Shown: positions 42,966 to 51,877, numbered from the stretch's first letter. The stretch is 64,000 nucleotides of DNA from Streptomyces viridiviolaceus (GCF_014650995.1 NZ_BMWA01000038.1:1-64000); one strand, 5' to 3'. The notes: generated from the sequence alone by a model not told the origin. Program-made: numbers and translations.

Positions 42966-44488
42966 GGGGTGGGTTCCTTTCCTCTGGCGGCGGGGGTGGC
43001 TAGGGGGAGTTCTGCACCGGCGGCGACCTGCCGGACGGTTCGGCGGGCCTCCGCGAGATAGGAGGGCACGCCAGCGCGGCCCGGGACCGAGTCAGGGAAG
43101 CGGTAGCTCAGGTAGACGCCTTCGCGGGAGCGCATGACCCACAGGTAGACCTCATGGGCGTCGATCCGGCGGCTGCGCAGCGCATGGGCGTTCCACTCGG
43201 TCCACCGCCCGGATCCGGGAACCCAGCGGATGTCCATGTACGAGACCATGAACCGGGGTTCGAGGGGGAGCCCGAGCAACTCGGTGAGGCGGGCCAGGGG
43301 CGCACCGGCGAGCGGCAGGCAACGCCGCAGGGCCTCCCCGGCTTCCTTCACCACCTGCCCGAAGCCGTCGTCGCCGTGCACGGCCAGGCTCACCGGCGCG
43401 AGTCCCACGTACCAGCCCAGCGAGCGCAGGAACCGCCGCTCGCTGCGCGTGTGGACGGGAACCAGGGTCCGAAAACGTTCCTGCCCGTAGCGGCTCCGGC
43501 CGGCCATGGCCAGGCAGGCGAGGACTCCGGAGAAGAAGTCACCACCCTGACGCTTGCAGACGGCGTCGAACTCCCGGGCGCCGTCCGCGTCGAGCAGCCA
43601 GTCCAGGCCGCCGGTCTGAGGGGCCGGAGGCAGACGTTCCGCGTCGCTGACCGGGACGAGGAACTCGGGCAGCCGCCCGTCTCCCTCGATGACGAAGTCC
43701 CGCCATCGCCGCACCCATTCGTGTTCGCAGTGCAACAGGCCGGCGGCCTCCCGTTCGGGGCCGGCGAAGTCCAGATAGCTGCCCACCTCGGCGAGCCCGG
43801 GATCGCGGTGCTCGACCGCCGCCCGGTACAGCTCACGTATCTCACTCGCGATGAGGAGGACCGAGTAGCCGTCCGCGTTGTGGTGGTCCAGGCCCAGGCA
43901 CACCGTGGTGGCATCGCGGTGAGTCACCGCGAGGAACGTGAAGGACGGCCAGGTCAGCGGGTCGGTGCTGCGGTCGAGGATGTCCTCGATCAGGACGCGC
44001 AGTGCGCCAGGGTCGGTGAATGTGCCGTAGTCGTCGCGGGTCAGTCCGACCGTGCCGGGCCGCAGTGTGGTGCGGGCCATCCGGTCGGTGCCTGTGTCGG
44101 CGCACGGTGTCAGTCTGCTGCGGAGTGCCTCGTGCCGGTCGATCCATGCGAGCAGAGCCGTCCGGAGGGCGGACGTGTCGAGTGGGCCGGGCAATTCGAA
44201 GGTTGTGGCCAGCCAGGAGGGGCCGCGGCTGCCGTCGCCGGCGGACCGCAGAGCGTCGGTGAGGTGCGCCTCCTGCAGGTACGACGCCGGCCTGCTGTCG
44301 GGGATCCAGTCGGTCGTACGGAGGGAACCGGTGTCCGGCCGCCACACCGACAACTGTCCTGGGCGGATGTCGAGGTCCCACATGTCGATGAACTTCACGG
44401 GCCTGCCTCGCTGCTTGGGCGGTACCTGATGGGGGAGTGCCGGCAGCCCGACCCAGGGCCCCTTCCCGGAGCGGAAAGGCGGGGTCAC
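42959..44488 (-). CDS. Stand-alone condensation-domain protein 1
   Basis: 509-residue condensation/acyltransferase-superfamily protein with an intact catalytic motif (LGLDHHNADGYSV). Later features: FFSGVLACLAMAGRSRY and RRFLRSLGWYVGLAPVSL, aligning with its neighbour. GTG 44488 is preferred because it overlaps the stop codon of the 36-codon ORF upstream (GTGA), giving translational coupling; a shorter GTG start at 44398 is possible. Together with the neighbouring paralogue it looks like a two-subunit condensing or acyl-transfer enzyme. Upstream TGTCCAA palindrome and GAF-Fis gene indicate regulation. Product class unknown. Confidence 0.85.
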   Translation of the reverse strand: MTPPFRSGKGPWVGLPALPHQVPPKQRGRPVKFIDMWDLDIRPGQLSVWRPDTGSLRTTDWIPDSRPASYLQEAHLTDALRSAGDGSRGPSWLATTFELPGPLDTSALRTALLAWIDRHEALRSRLTPCADTGTDRMARTTLRPGTVGLTRDDYGTFTDPGALRVLIEDILDRSTDPLTWPSFTFLAVTHRDATTVCLGLDHHNADGYSVLLIASEIRELYRAAVEHRDPGLAEVGSYLDFAGPEREAAGLLHCEHEWVRRWRDFVIEGDGRLPEFLVPVSDAERLPPAPQTGGLDWLLDADGAREFDAVCKRQGGDFFSGVLACLAMAGRSRYGQERFRTLVPVHTRSERRFLRSLGWYVGLAPVSLAVHGDDGFGQVVKEAGEALRRCLPLAGAPLARLTELLGLPLEPRFMVSYMDIRWVPGSGRWTEWNAHALRSRRIDAHEVYLWVMRSREGVYLSYRFPDSVPGRAGVPSYLAEARRTVRQVAAGAELPLATPAARGKEPTPC

Positions 44489-44595
44489 GTCAGTGCGGGC
44501 ACCAGCTCCGGCGCGGGGTCGCCGGTCGGATTCGGCCGAACGGGGCTGCGGGCCTGGAAAGTCCGACCTTTTGCGAAGGCTTCGGTGATCGACAT
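44485..44595 (-). CDS. 36-residue small ORF coupled to condensation protein
   Basis: Short ORF with start ATG 44595 behind GGAGAGGGG and stop TGA 44487-44485 overlapping the GTG of the next gene. The peptide begins MSITEAFAKGRTFQARS and ends in a Pro-rich tail (PNPTGDPAPELVPALT), with no Cys, no transmembrane stretch and no recognised family. Predicted transcription start (from TAACGT at 44655-44650) is about 48 nt upstream. It may be a substrate peptide for the condensation proteins, a leader peptide for coupling, or a regulator. A chance ORF is possible, but the ribosome site plus GTGA overlap argues for translation. Confidence 0.55.
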   Translation of the reverse strand: MSITEAFAKGRTFQARSPVRPNPTGDPAPELVPALT

Positions 44596-44676
44596 GACAC
44601 ACACCCCTCTCCGGTCGCAGTGCCGAAATGCCTTCGGCTGCTGCCCTCGACGTTAGAAAGGAACCAGACGTGCGAA

Positions 44677-44694
44677 TGTCCAAGAGTTTGGACA
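44677..44694 (-). promoter_or_regulatory. Operator TGTCCAA-N4-TTGGACA before peptide/condensation operon
   Basis: Perfect 7-4-7 inverted repeat. On the minus strand TGGACA is followed after 15 nt by CCTTTCTAACG (44661-44651), the same box and spacing as at the aldehyde dehydrogenase (28558). Confidence 0.7.
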
Positions 44695-44987
44695 TGCTTC
44701 TTGGGGCGTTCGGATGAAAAGGGGCGAGAGGACACATTAGCGGTACTGTCCGCATTCGAAGGAAAGCCAGGCGAATGTGCGAACAGCGCGACACGCTGCC
44801 GAGCAGCGAGAAGGCAGCGCTGGTCGGCCACATCGAAATGAGGGTGGCCTGCGCAGGCGGCACGAATTCGGGCGGCGGGGGCGCATGAATGGCTGGGACC
44901 GGTCCGTGTCGCACCGCGGCCAAGGGAGTACGGCGGTACTTGGGATGCACGGTCGGGGTTTGCGGCGAACCGGTCGGTCACGCCCGA

Positions 44988-46586
44988 TCAGTGGATGCGC
45001 AATGCCCGCATCCTGTTGTAGAGCGTGGACCGGCTCATTCCGAGCGCGCGTGCAGCCTGTACTTTGTTGCCGCCGGCGGCGTCGATGGCGGCGACGATGA
45101 TCTCCCGCTCCGCCTGCAGGAACGGCGAGGCCGGCGGAGCCGTGCCCCGATGCGAGACCGGGAGATCCGAGGGGATGATGTCGCCCGCCGAGCGGACCTC
45201 GGTCAGGGTCCGGACCACCCTGCGCAATTCGGAGAGATTGCCGGGCCATGGCTGGTCGGCCAGCACGTGCAGGGTCTCGGACGTGAGCCGGAGCCGCCCG
45301 GGCCCCTTGATGTCGGTGAGCATCTTCTGCGCCAGTGCCGGAATCTCGTGCCTGCGGCGCCGCAGAGGCACCAGGTCCTGGCGCGCGGCACACTCCGCCA
45401 CGACAGGGGCGTGCACTCCGTCGAGATGGTCACCGGGGGACGAGGTCAGCACGACTGCTCGCCGCGCGACACGCAGGCATCGGGTCAACAGCATTCCCAG
45501 TTGCTCGGACAGGAGATGGAGGTTCTCGATGATGACTGCCGGCCCGTCCGTCTGCAGCAACGCCCCCACGGTCTTGGCCCAGGCCGGCTCGCCCTGCCCG
45601 AGGACGTCCGCGGCGTCGAGTGTGCGCGCACCGAAGCCGGCCGCCCGCCGTGCAGCAGTCGTACGGCCGCTGCCCGGTTCTCCGACGATCAGCAGTGGCC
45701 AAGCGGTCCCGGGGCCGGGTTCGTGGGGAGAGGTGTCCTGGTCCGGGACGATGTGGACCAGCACCCCTTCGGTTCCGTCTATCCGCCTGCAGCGCAGGCG
45801 GACCGTCCGACCGGAGCCCAGCGTGAGGCGCTGGACCGTTTCACCGGCGGAACTCGTCGTCTGGGCACGCGCTCGCACATTCTCGTGGTCGGCGGGCTGG
45901 AGCAGATCGAGCGCGGGGGGAGTGGACAGCACGAGTCCTTGACCGATGACCATGACCGCGCGCCCCCGGCGGCGTGCCGCCGTCTGGAAGGCGGCCACCA
46001 GCAGCCGTTGGACGTGGCTCGTATCACGCTGGAGCCGGTCTTCGATGTCCTGGACCACACGCCGCGCCAGGGGCCGCAGCAGTGGGTGCTCCTCCGGCGA
46101 GCGGCAACCGATGCTGAGGACGCCTTCGAGCCGACGCGTCACGGGATGGACGACGGGATGTCCGTAGCAGGTGAACGCGCTGAACGCCGGCAGGACGTGG
46201 TCGGACCCGCGTACGAGCACGTCCCGCCCGGTCGCCGCCGGGGTGCCCAGGGCGTTGGTGCCCAGCTGGTCCTCGCCGGCCCGGACACCCACAGTCATGC
46301 CGAGACCGGTTATCTCCTGGTGAACGGAGCGGTTCGCGTACCTGGCATCGACGATGCAGGCCGACGGATCGGCGAGGAAGAGCAGCGCCGGCGCTCCGTC
46401 GAGCTCTCGATTGACCTGTTCCAATACGGGACGTGCCGCACGGAGGAGGTGGCCGTCCGGGGCGACCGGAGCCGAAGCGAGGCCAGGTGCCGCGCCTTCG
46501 GCCAGTCCGTGTAATCGAGATCGCGTCCATGAAGACTCGATCTCGGGTTGCATCCGCCGCGCATAGGTGTACCGAGCATCGCGCAC
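44988..46586 (-). CDS. GAF-Fis transcriptional regulator (AcoR-like), second copy
   Basis: 532-residue paralogue of the regulator at 28924 with the same order: QPEIESSWTRSRLHGL, GAF domain (LLFLADPSACIVDA to GHPVVHPVTRRLEGVLSIG), P-loop GEPGSGRTTAARR and Fis helix-turn-helix (AARALGMSRSTLYNRMRAL). No GAFTGA. GTG 46586 follows GAGGGG. It lies upstream of, and in the same direction as, the peptide/condensation operon, separated by 390 bp that hold a TGTCCA palindrome. Because its HTH is nearly the same as that of the first regulator, both may read the same palindromes; sensing domains differ, allowing two signals on one set of promoters. Confidence 0.9.
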   Translation of the reverse strand: MRDARYTYARRMQPEIESSWTRSRLHGLAEGAAPGLASAPVAPDGHLLRAARPVLEQVNRELDGAPALLFLADPSACIVDARYANRSVHQEITGLGMTVGVRAGEDQLGTNALGTPAATGRDVLVRGSDHVLPAFSAFTCYGHPVVHPVTRRLEGVLSIGCRSPEEHPLLRPLARRVVQDIEDRLQRDTSHVQRLLVAAFQTAARRRGRAVMVIGQGLVLSTPPALDLLQPADHENVRARAQTTSSAGETVQRLTLGSGRTVRLRCRRIDGTEGVLVHIVPDQDTSPHEPGPGTAWPLLIVGEPGSGRTTAARRAAGFGARTLDAADVLGQGEPAWAKTVGALLQTDGPAVIIENLHLLSEQLGMLLTRCLRVARRAVVLTSSPGDHLDGVHAPVVAECAARQDLVPLRRRRHEIPALAQKMLTDIKGPGRLRLTSETLHVLADQPWPGNLSELRRVVRTLTEVRSAGDIIPSDLPVSHRGTAPPASPFLQAEREIIVAAIDAAGGNKVQAARALGMSRSTLYNRMRALRIH

Positions 46587-46640
46587 GCTGGTCCCCTCCA
46601 CTCTCGGAGTTACAGGTCGTTGACGCGACAGGAACGAGTT

Positions 46641-46661
46641 GGAAATAAAATATACCATGTG
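46641..46661 (+). promoter_or_regulatory. AT-rich element between GAF-Fis and YbhB genes
   Basis: GGAAATAAAATATACCATGTG in a divergent region; TATACC is a possible plus-strand -10. Direction and target uncertain. Confidence 0.4.
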
Positions 46662-46759
46662 GAGGCTGGTGGATGGCGGGCCGAAGCGCACCCTGTGCAG
46701 GAGCGGTCAGGCCGTCCCCGCCAGTTCGTCCCGGCGGACTCACGAACCAGGAGATGGAC

Positions 46760-47299
46760 ATGTCCTACGCCTTCGATCCCTACAGTGCACTTCCCCCCGT
46801 CCCCGGCTTCACGCTTCGCAGCGCCGACGTGGCAGACGGGGAACCGCTGGGCGTCGCCCAGCGCAGCGGGCTCTTCGGCGGGCCGGGCGAGGACCGCTCA
46901 CCGCACCTCGCCTGGCAGGGCCATCCGGCCGAGACCCGGAGTTTCGCGGTGACCTGCTACGACCCCGACGCCCCGACGGTCAGCGGTTTCTGGCACTGGG
47001 CGGTTCACGGCATCCCCGCATCGGTGCATGAGCTTCCCGCGGGTGCTGGTGACCTCGGAGGCAAGAAACTTCCCGCCGGGGCCAAGATGCTGGCCAACGA
47101 TGCCGGCCGGCGCGACTTTCTCGGTGCCGCGCCCCCGCCCGGTCACGGTCCGCACCGCTACATCTTCGTCGTGCACGCGCTGGACGTTCCCGCCCTCGAC
47201 ATCACACCGGAGGCGACCCCTGCCTGGCTCGGATTCCAGCTCTTCGGTCACACCCTGGCGCGGGCGACGCTCACACCGGTGTTCGCGACGCCGGCCTGA
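46760..47299 (+). CDS. YbhB/YbcL (PEBP, Raf kinase inhibitor-like) protein
   Basis: 179-residue phosphatidylethanolamine-binding-like protein: SPHLAWQGHPAETRSFAVTCYDPDAP is split around the DPDAP ligand loop, then GFWHWAVHGIPA, GPHRYIFVVHALDV and the end FGHTLARATLTPVF. No signal peptide. ATG 46760 chosen because GGAG lies 6 nt upstream, whereas ATG 46754 overlaps it. Members bind phosphate or carboxylate ligands; some lie in catabolic clusters with unknown role. It faces the GntR gene convergently; a run of ten C residues lies between them. Confidence 0.9.
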   Translation: MSYAFDPYSALPPVPGFTLRSADVADGEPLGVAQRSGLFGGPGEDRSPHLAWQGHPAETRSFAVTCYDPDAPTVSGFWHWAVHGIPASVHELPAGAGDLGGKKLPAGAKMLANDAGRRDFLGAAPPPGHGPHRYIFVVHALDVPALDITPEATPAWLGFQLFGHTLARATLTPVFATPA

Positions 47300-47433
47300 G
47301 CGCACCGGGGGCCTGGGCGGTCGCCCCGTCCAGTGCTCCCGGCCGAGGCACGAGTTGGTGACCGGGCGCGCCCCCCCCCCGACCGTGAACGGCCCTCCCG
47401 TTTCGCCGCGAACCCGCCCCGGCGTCGGTGGAA

Positions 47434-48135
47434 TCAGGTCTCCTGACCGAGCCACAGACCGCGCTCCTCGAGAACCCCGATGAGCCGGTCGGCACCCGCC
47501 AGGATGTGATGTTCCATGAGTGAGCCGGCCCGGGCGGCCTGGTGCCGGCGCAGGGCGTCCAGCAGCAGGGGGTGCTCGGTGCAGGTGGCGGCGACCTGGC
47601 CGTCGATCGCGGCGTAGAAGCGGTTCGGCAGGTGCTTGACGACGGAGCCGAGCAGGAGGGCGAGGCGCCGTGAGTCCGCCGCCAGGTTGATCTCGCGGTG
47701 GAAGGCGTGGCCCCAGCTGCTGACGCGTTCCTCGGCGCCTGCCTCGACGGCCTCCTGGTATCCGTCGAGGAGGGCCTCGAGCCGGGTGATCTGCTCCGGC
47801 GTGATCTTCCGAGCGGCGCGTACGGCCAGGCGTGCGGACAACTGCGCCTGCGCCCAGAACAGATCACGTACGTCCTGCCGGGTGAACGTTGCGACCACGA
47901 AACCCTTGCGAGGGACGAGCCGGACCAGGCCCTCGCCGCGCAACGCGAGCAGGCCTTCGCGGACCGGTGTGCTGCTGACCCCGAGCGCCTCGGTGATGGG
48001 CTCGATGCGCAGGAACTCACCCGGCCGCACCTTTCCCGAGAAGATCAGCTCACGCACATGGCTCGCCACCTCTGCGGGGAGCGGCTGCCGGCCTGGGGCC
48101 CTGTCGGGGGTCGTGACCACATCGTTGGTTGCCAT
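47434..48135 (-). CDS. GntR/FCD transcriptional regulator 3
   Basis: 233-residue paralogue of the duplicated regulators: PAEVASHVRELIFSGKVRPG, SSTPVREGLLALRGEG, RKGFVVATFTRQDVRDL, and the FCD core HAFHREINLAAD, KHLPNRFYAAIDGQ, MEHHILAGADR. The FCD metal-binding His residues are conserved. Divergent from the MaoC gene with an AT-rich element in the shared promoter, so it is probably the local repressor of the second CoA module. ATG 48135 follows AGGAGG about 11 nt upstream. Confidence 0.92.
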   Translation of the reverse strand: MATNDVVTTPDRAPGRQPLPAEVASHVRELIFSGKVRPGEFLRIEPITEALGVSSTPVREGLLALRGEGLVRLVPRKGFVVATFTRQDVRDLFWAQAQLSARLAVRAARKITPEQITRLEALLDGYQEAVEAGAEERVSSWGHAFHREINLAADSRRLALLLGSVVKHLPNRFYAAIDGQVAATCTEHPLLLDALRRHQAARAGSLMEHHILAGADRLIGVLEERGLWLGQET

Positions 48136-48190
48136 CAGTCGTTCCGCCTCCTGGAGTCCGCCGGAGCGTCCGTGAGCTGCCAACCACCCC

Positions 48191-48219
48191 TTGCTCACGC
48201 ATAATATATTTTGTATGTT
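48191..48219 (+). promoter_or_regulatory. AT-rich element in MaoC/GntR divergent promoter
   Basis: TTGCTC (48191-48196), 17-nt spacer containing ATAATATATTTTG, then TATGTT (48214-48219). The AT element fills the -35/-10 spacer, as at 11386 and 54448. Confidence 0.6.
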
Positions 48220-48254
48220 CTCCGGGTCTGGTACGGACTACGAAAGGATCCCTC

Positions 48255-48734
48255 ATGGCCGGTCTCTACTTCGAGGAGTTCGAACCCGGTGCCGTCATCG
48301 AGCACGCCACTCGACGGACGGTCACCGAGACCGACAACGTCCTCTTCAGCACTCTCACGCTGAACCTGGCGCCCCTGCACCTGGACGCGGAGTACAGCAA
48401 GAACAGCATCCACGGCCAGCGCCTGGTGAACAGCCTGTTCATCCTGGGCCTGGTCTCCGGCATCACCGTCCCGGAGACGACCCAGGGCACCACGCTGGGC
48501 AACCTCGGCTTCCAGGAGATCAAGTTCCCCAAGCCGGTCTTCCACGGTGACACGATCCACGTCCGTACCGAGATCGTCGACAAGCGCGAGTCCAAGAGCC
48601 GCGACGACTCCGGGATCGTGACCTTCCGTCATCTCGGCATCAACCAGCGCGACGAGATCGTCTGTGACGCGCTCCGGGTCGGCCTGATGATGAAGCGCTC
48701 CGCCGCCGAGAAGGCTGACGCGGCGGCCTCCTGA
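48255..48734 (+). CDS. MaoC family dehydratase (itaconyl/mesaconyl-CoA hydratase-like)
   Basis: 159-residue MaoC protein: FEEFEPGAVIEHATRRTVTE, the active region TLNLAPLHLDAEYSKN with the His and Asp of the LHxD pattern, then QRLVNSLFILGLVSGITVPE and KFPKPVFHGDTIHVRTEI. This layout resembles single-domain hydratases for itaconyl- and mesaconyl-CoA (actinobacterial Rv2499c-like). Unlike the MaoC at 20776, the catalytic residues look normal. It opens an operon with an AMP ligase, acyl-CoA dehydrogenase and racemase-like protein. GAAAGGA precedes the ATG. Confidence 0.88.
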   Translation: MAGLYFEEFEPGAVIEHATRRTVTETDNVLFSTLTLNLAPLHLDAEYSKNSIHGQRLVNSLFILGLVSGITVPETTQGTTLGNLGFQEIKFPKPVFHGDTIHVRTEIVDKRESKSRDDSGIVTFRHLGINQRDEIVCDALRVGLMMKRSAAEKADAAAS

Positions 48735-48761
48735 GGACGCGGCTCGCAGAGAGGAGTCGGT

Positions 48762-50708
48762 ATGCGAAACACGAGCCTGTTCGGCAGGCCGCGTACCCCC
48801 GTATGGGTTCCCGGCGAGGCCGAGCGCAAGCGCAGCCGCCTGCTCACGGCCATGCGGCGATGGGGATACGACACGCTGGAGGACCTGCACCGGGCATCCG
48901 TCGACGACCCCGAGTGGTTCTGGCGGGCCGTGGTGGAGGACCTGGAGATCACCTTCGCATCGCCGTTCGAGCGGGTCCTCGACGACAGTGGCGGCAAGCC
49001 GTTCCCGCGGTGGTTCGCCGGAGGCACCTTCAACGCGGCCGAGGTGTGCTCCCACCGTCATGCGGTCGGGCCGCTCGCGGGTAAGACCGCCGTGGTCTAC
49101 GAAGGCGACGGCGGCCAGCGACGCACGCTGACCTACGCCCAACTCGACACCGAGGTACGACGCTTCGCGGCCAACCTCACACACCTCGGCGTCACCCGCG
49201 GGGACCGGGTCGTCCTCTTCCTCCCGGTCGTTCCCGAGGCCACGGTCGCCTTCCTGGCCTGCGCGATGATCGGTGCCATCTCGGTTCCCGCGTTCACGGG
49301 ATACGGCGCCGAGGCGCTCGCGACCCGCCTGCGGGACTCCGAGGCGGTCGTGCTCGTCACCGCCGACGGGACCACCCGTCGGGGCAAGCGCGTGCCGCTC
49401 AAGCAGACCGCCGACGAAGCCCTGGCGTCCGCACCATCCGTCCGGCACGCCGTGGTGGTCCGCCACCTCGCCGACGGCGTCGACATGCGCGAGGGCCGGG
49501 ACGTCTACTGGGACGAGCTGGAACGTCATCCGGCCCCGGTCGGCACGGTCGCCACCGACCCCAACGATCCGCTGACCATCGTCTACACCTCCGGCACCAC
49601 CGGCGCGCCCAAGGGCATCGTCCATTCCCACGCGGGTCTGGCGGTGAAGGCGGCCGCGGACTTCGGCTACGGGTTCGACGTGCACAGTGAGGACGTCATC
49701 GCCTGGATCAGCGACATGGGCTGGCTGGTGGGCCCGCTGCTGATCATGGGCGGTCTGCAGCTGGGGGCCACGGTCGTCTTCACCGAGGGCGTGCCCGATC
49801 ACCCCACGCCGAAGCGGCTGTGGGAGATCGTGGAGCGCAACGGCGTCACCGTGCAGGGGGTCGCCCCCACGGCCATCCGCGCGGTCATGGCCCGCAGCGA
49901 CGGTACGTTCGGCGACCTCGGCAGCCTGCGCGCGTTCGTCTCCACCGGCGAGGCGTGGGACGAGCCGACCTGGCGCTGGCTGTTCGAGGCCGTCGGCGAA
50001 GGCCGGCGCCCGATCATCAACTACAGCGGCGGCACCGAGGTGGGCGGCGGTCTCCTCAACAGCTATCCGTTCCTGCCCATGGAGCCGGCGTCGTTCAACG
50101 GGCCACTGCTCGGCATCGACGTGGCGGTCCTGGACCAGGACGGCCGGCCTACCGTGGGCGAGATCGGCGAGCTGACGGTGCTCAACACCTTCCCCGGCAT
50201 GACCCACGCCTTCTGGCAGGACCGCGAACGCTACCTGGAGACGTACTGGAACCGCTGGGACGGCGTCTGGGTCCACGGCGACCTCGCCGGCGTCGACGGC
50301 GACGGCACCTGGCGGATCCACGGCCGGTCCGACGACACCATCAAGGTGTCCGGCCGGCGGGTCGGTCCCGCCGAGATCGAGGCCTCCCTGCTGAAGGACC
50401 ACAGGATCGTCGAGGCCGCCGTCATCGGCGTCCCCGACGAACAGCGCGGTCAGCGGGTGGTGGCCTTCGCCGTGCTGGGTGACGCCGACGTCGACCACGA
50501 CGACCTGCTCACCACCGCGGTGCACAACGTCGGCCGCTCCTTCGCCCCGACGCTGCACGTCGTGACGACGCTGCCGAAGACCAAGAACGGCAAGATCATG
50601 CGCCGCGCCATCCGCGCCCGGTACCTCGGGGCTTCGCCGGGTGACATGTCGTCACTCGACCCCCTGACCCCCCTGACCGACATTCCCGTACTCGAGGGAG
50701 AACACTGA
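48762..50708 (+). CDS. Acetyl/acetoacetyl-CoA synthetase-like AMP ligase
   Basis: 648-residue adenylate-forming ligase with a N-terminal ACAS-type cap (PEWFWRAVVEDLEITFASPF). Core: IVYTSGTTGAPKGIVHSH, INYSGGTEVGGG, VHGDLAGVDGDGTWRIHGR, SDDTIKVSGRRVGPAEIE and the final KTKNGKIMRRAIR with Lys. The length and N-terminal cap match short-chain (acetate, propionate, acetoacetate) synthetases rather than long-chain ones, but substrate is unproven. It follows MaoC by 27 nt; its stop TGA overlaps the ATG of the acyl-CoA dehydrogenase. Confidence 0.9.
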   Translation: MRNTSLFGRPRTPVWVPGEAERKRSRLLTAMRRWGYDTLEDLHRASVDDPEWFWRAVVEDLEITFASPFERVLDDSGGKPFPRWFAGGTFNAAEVCSHRHAVGPLAGKTAVVYEGDGGQRRTLTYAQLDTEVRRFAANLTHLGVTRGDRVVLFLPVVPEATVAFLACAMIGAISVPAFTGYGAEALATRLRDSEAVVLVTADGTTRRGKRVPLKQTADEALASAPSVRHAVVVRHLADGVDMREGRDVYWDELERHPAPVGTVATDPNDPLTIVYTSGTTGAPKGIVHSHAGLAVKAAADFGYGFDVHSEDVIAWISDMGWLVGPLLIMGGLQLGATVVFTEGVPDHPTPKRLWEIVERNGVTVQGVAPTAIRAVMARSDGTFGDLGSLRAFVSTGEAWDEPTWRWLFEAVGEGRRPIINYSGGTEVGGGLLNSYPFLPMEPASFNGPLLGIDVAVLDQDGRPTVGEIGELTVLNTFPGMTHAFWQDRERYLETYWNRWDGVWVHGDLAGVDGDGTWRIHGRSDDTIKVSGRRVGPAEIEASLLKDHRIVEAAVIGVPDEQRGQRVVAFAVLGDADVDHDDLLTTAVHNVGRSFAPTLHVVTTLPKTKNGKIMRRAIRARYLGASPGDMSSLDPLTPLTDIPVLEGEH

Positions 50709-51871
50709 TGGCCATGACCGAACTCAGCGATCTGGAGCTGATCCGCAAGACCGTCCGCGAGCTGGCGCGCAAGTTCGACTACGGGTACTGGCGCGAGAAG
50801 GACAAGAAGGGCGAGTACCCCTGGGAGTTCGTCAAGGCCTTCGCCGACGGCGGCTGGCTCGGTGCGATGATCCCCGAGGAGTACGGCGGCCTCGGCCTCG
50901 GCCTGACCGAGTCGGCCGTCATGATGACGGAGATCGCGCAGTCCGGCGCCGGTATGAGCGGCGGTTCGGCCATCCACTTCTACGTCTTTCCGCCGGCCCC
51001 GATCCTGCGGTACGGCTCCGAGGCCATGAAGGGCGAGTACCTGCCGAAGCTCGCCAAGGGCGAGCTCCTGATGGCGTTCGCCATCACCGAGCCCGACGCG
51101 GGTGTGGACACCTCCCGCATCCGCACACGCGCCGAGAAGATCGACGGCGGCTGGCGGATCAACGGCCAGAAGATCTTCATCACCAACGCGCAGAACGCCC
51201 ACAAAATCCTGATCGTGGCCCGCACCTCGCCGCGTGACGAGAAGCGGCCGCTGGACGGGATGACCCTGTTCTTCACCGATCTCGACCGCACGAAGATCAC
51301 CGTGCGTGAGATCGAGAAGCTCGGCCGCGCGGCCATCGACACCAACGAGCTGTTCATCGACAACCTGGAGGTCAGCGACGACGAGGTCGTCGGCGAGGTC
51401 GGCCAGGGTTTCCGCTACCTGATCGACGGCCTCAACCCGGAGCGCATCGTCGTGGGCATGGAGGGCGTCGGCCTCGGCCGGGCCGCGCTCGAGCTGGCGA
51501 GCAAGTACGCCAACGAGCGCGTCGTGTTCGACCGCCCCATCGGCAAGAACCAGGCCGTCGCCCACCCGCTGGCCGACTCCTGGATCCGGCTCGAGGCGGC
51601 CGAACTCGTCGCCATGAACGCCGCCAGGCTCTTCGACAACCGCCAGAACTGCGGGAAGGAGGCCGCCGCCGCGAAGTTTCTCGGTGCCGAGGCGGGCTTC
51701 CAGGCGTGCGACCGCGCGATGCAGACCCACGGTGGCTACGCGTACGCGAAGGAGTACCACGTCGAGCGGCTGTGGCGTGAGGTGCGCCTGCTTCCGAACG
51801 CCCCGTTCTCGCAGGAGATGGTCCTCAACTACATCTCCAGCAAGGCGCTCGGCCTGCCGCGGTCGTACTGA
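50708..51871 (+). CDS. Acyl-CoA dehydrogenase
   Basis: 387-residue flavin acyl-CoA dehydrogenase: GGWLGAMIPEEYGGLGLG, the FAD/substrate strand MAFAITEPDAGVDTS, NGQKIFITNAQNA, VVFDRPIGKNQAVAHPLADS and the C-terminal HGGYAYAKEYHVERLWREV. The final region reads LPNAPFSQEMVLNYI instead of the YEGT-type ending, so the base must be elsewhere. Divergent from the enzyme at 19594. The TGATG overlap with the ligase makes the two coupled. It should form the double bond in the short or branched acid activated by the ligase; a 9-bp hairpin follows. Confidence 0.9.
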   Translation: MAMTELSDLELIRKTVRELARKFDYGYWREKDKKGEYPWEFVKAFADGGWLGAMIPEEYGGLGLGLTESAVMMTEIAQSGAGMSGGSAIHFYVFPPAPILRYGSEAMKGEYLPKLAKGELLMAFAITEPDAGVDTSRIRTRAEKIDGGWRINGQKIFITNAQNAHKILIVARTSPRDEKRPLDGMTLFFTDLDRTKITVREIEKLGRAAIDTNELFIDNLEVSDDEVVGEVGQGFRYLIDGLNPERIVVGMEGVGLGRAALELASKYANERVVFDRPIGKNQAVAHPLADSWIRLEAAELVAMNAARLFDNRQNCGKEAAAAKFLGAEAGFQACDRAMQTHGGYAYAKEYHVERLWREVRLLPNAPFSQEMVLNYISSKALGLPRSY

Positions 51872-51877
51872 CGGGAT

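Noticed and set aside
44485..44595. Classical RiPP precursor
   Set aside because: No Cys/Ser/Thr-rich core, leader motif, YcaO, radical SAM or lanthionine synthetase nearby, so only a neutral 'small ORF' call is made.
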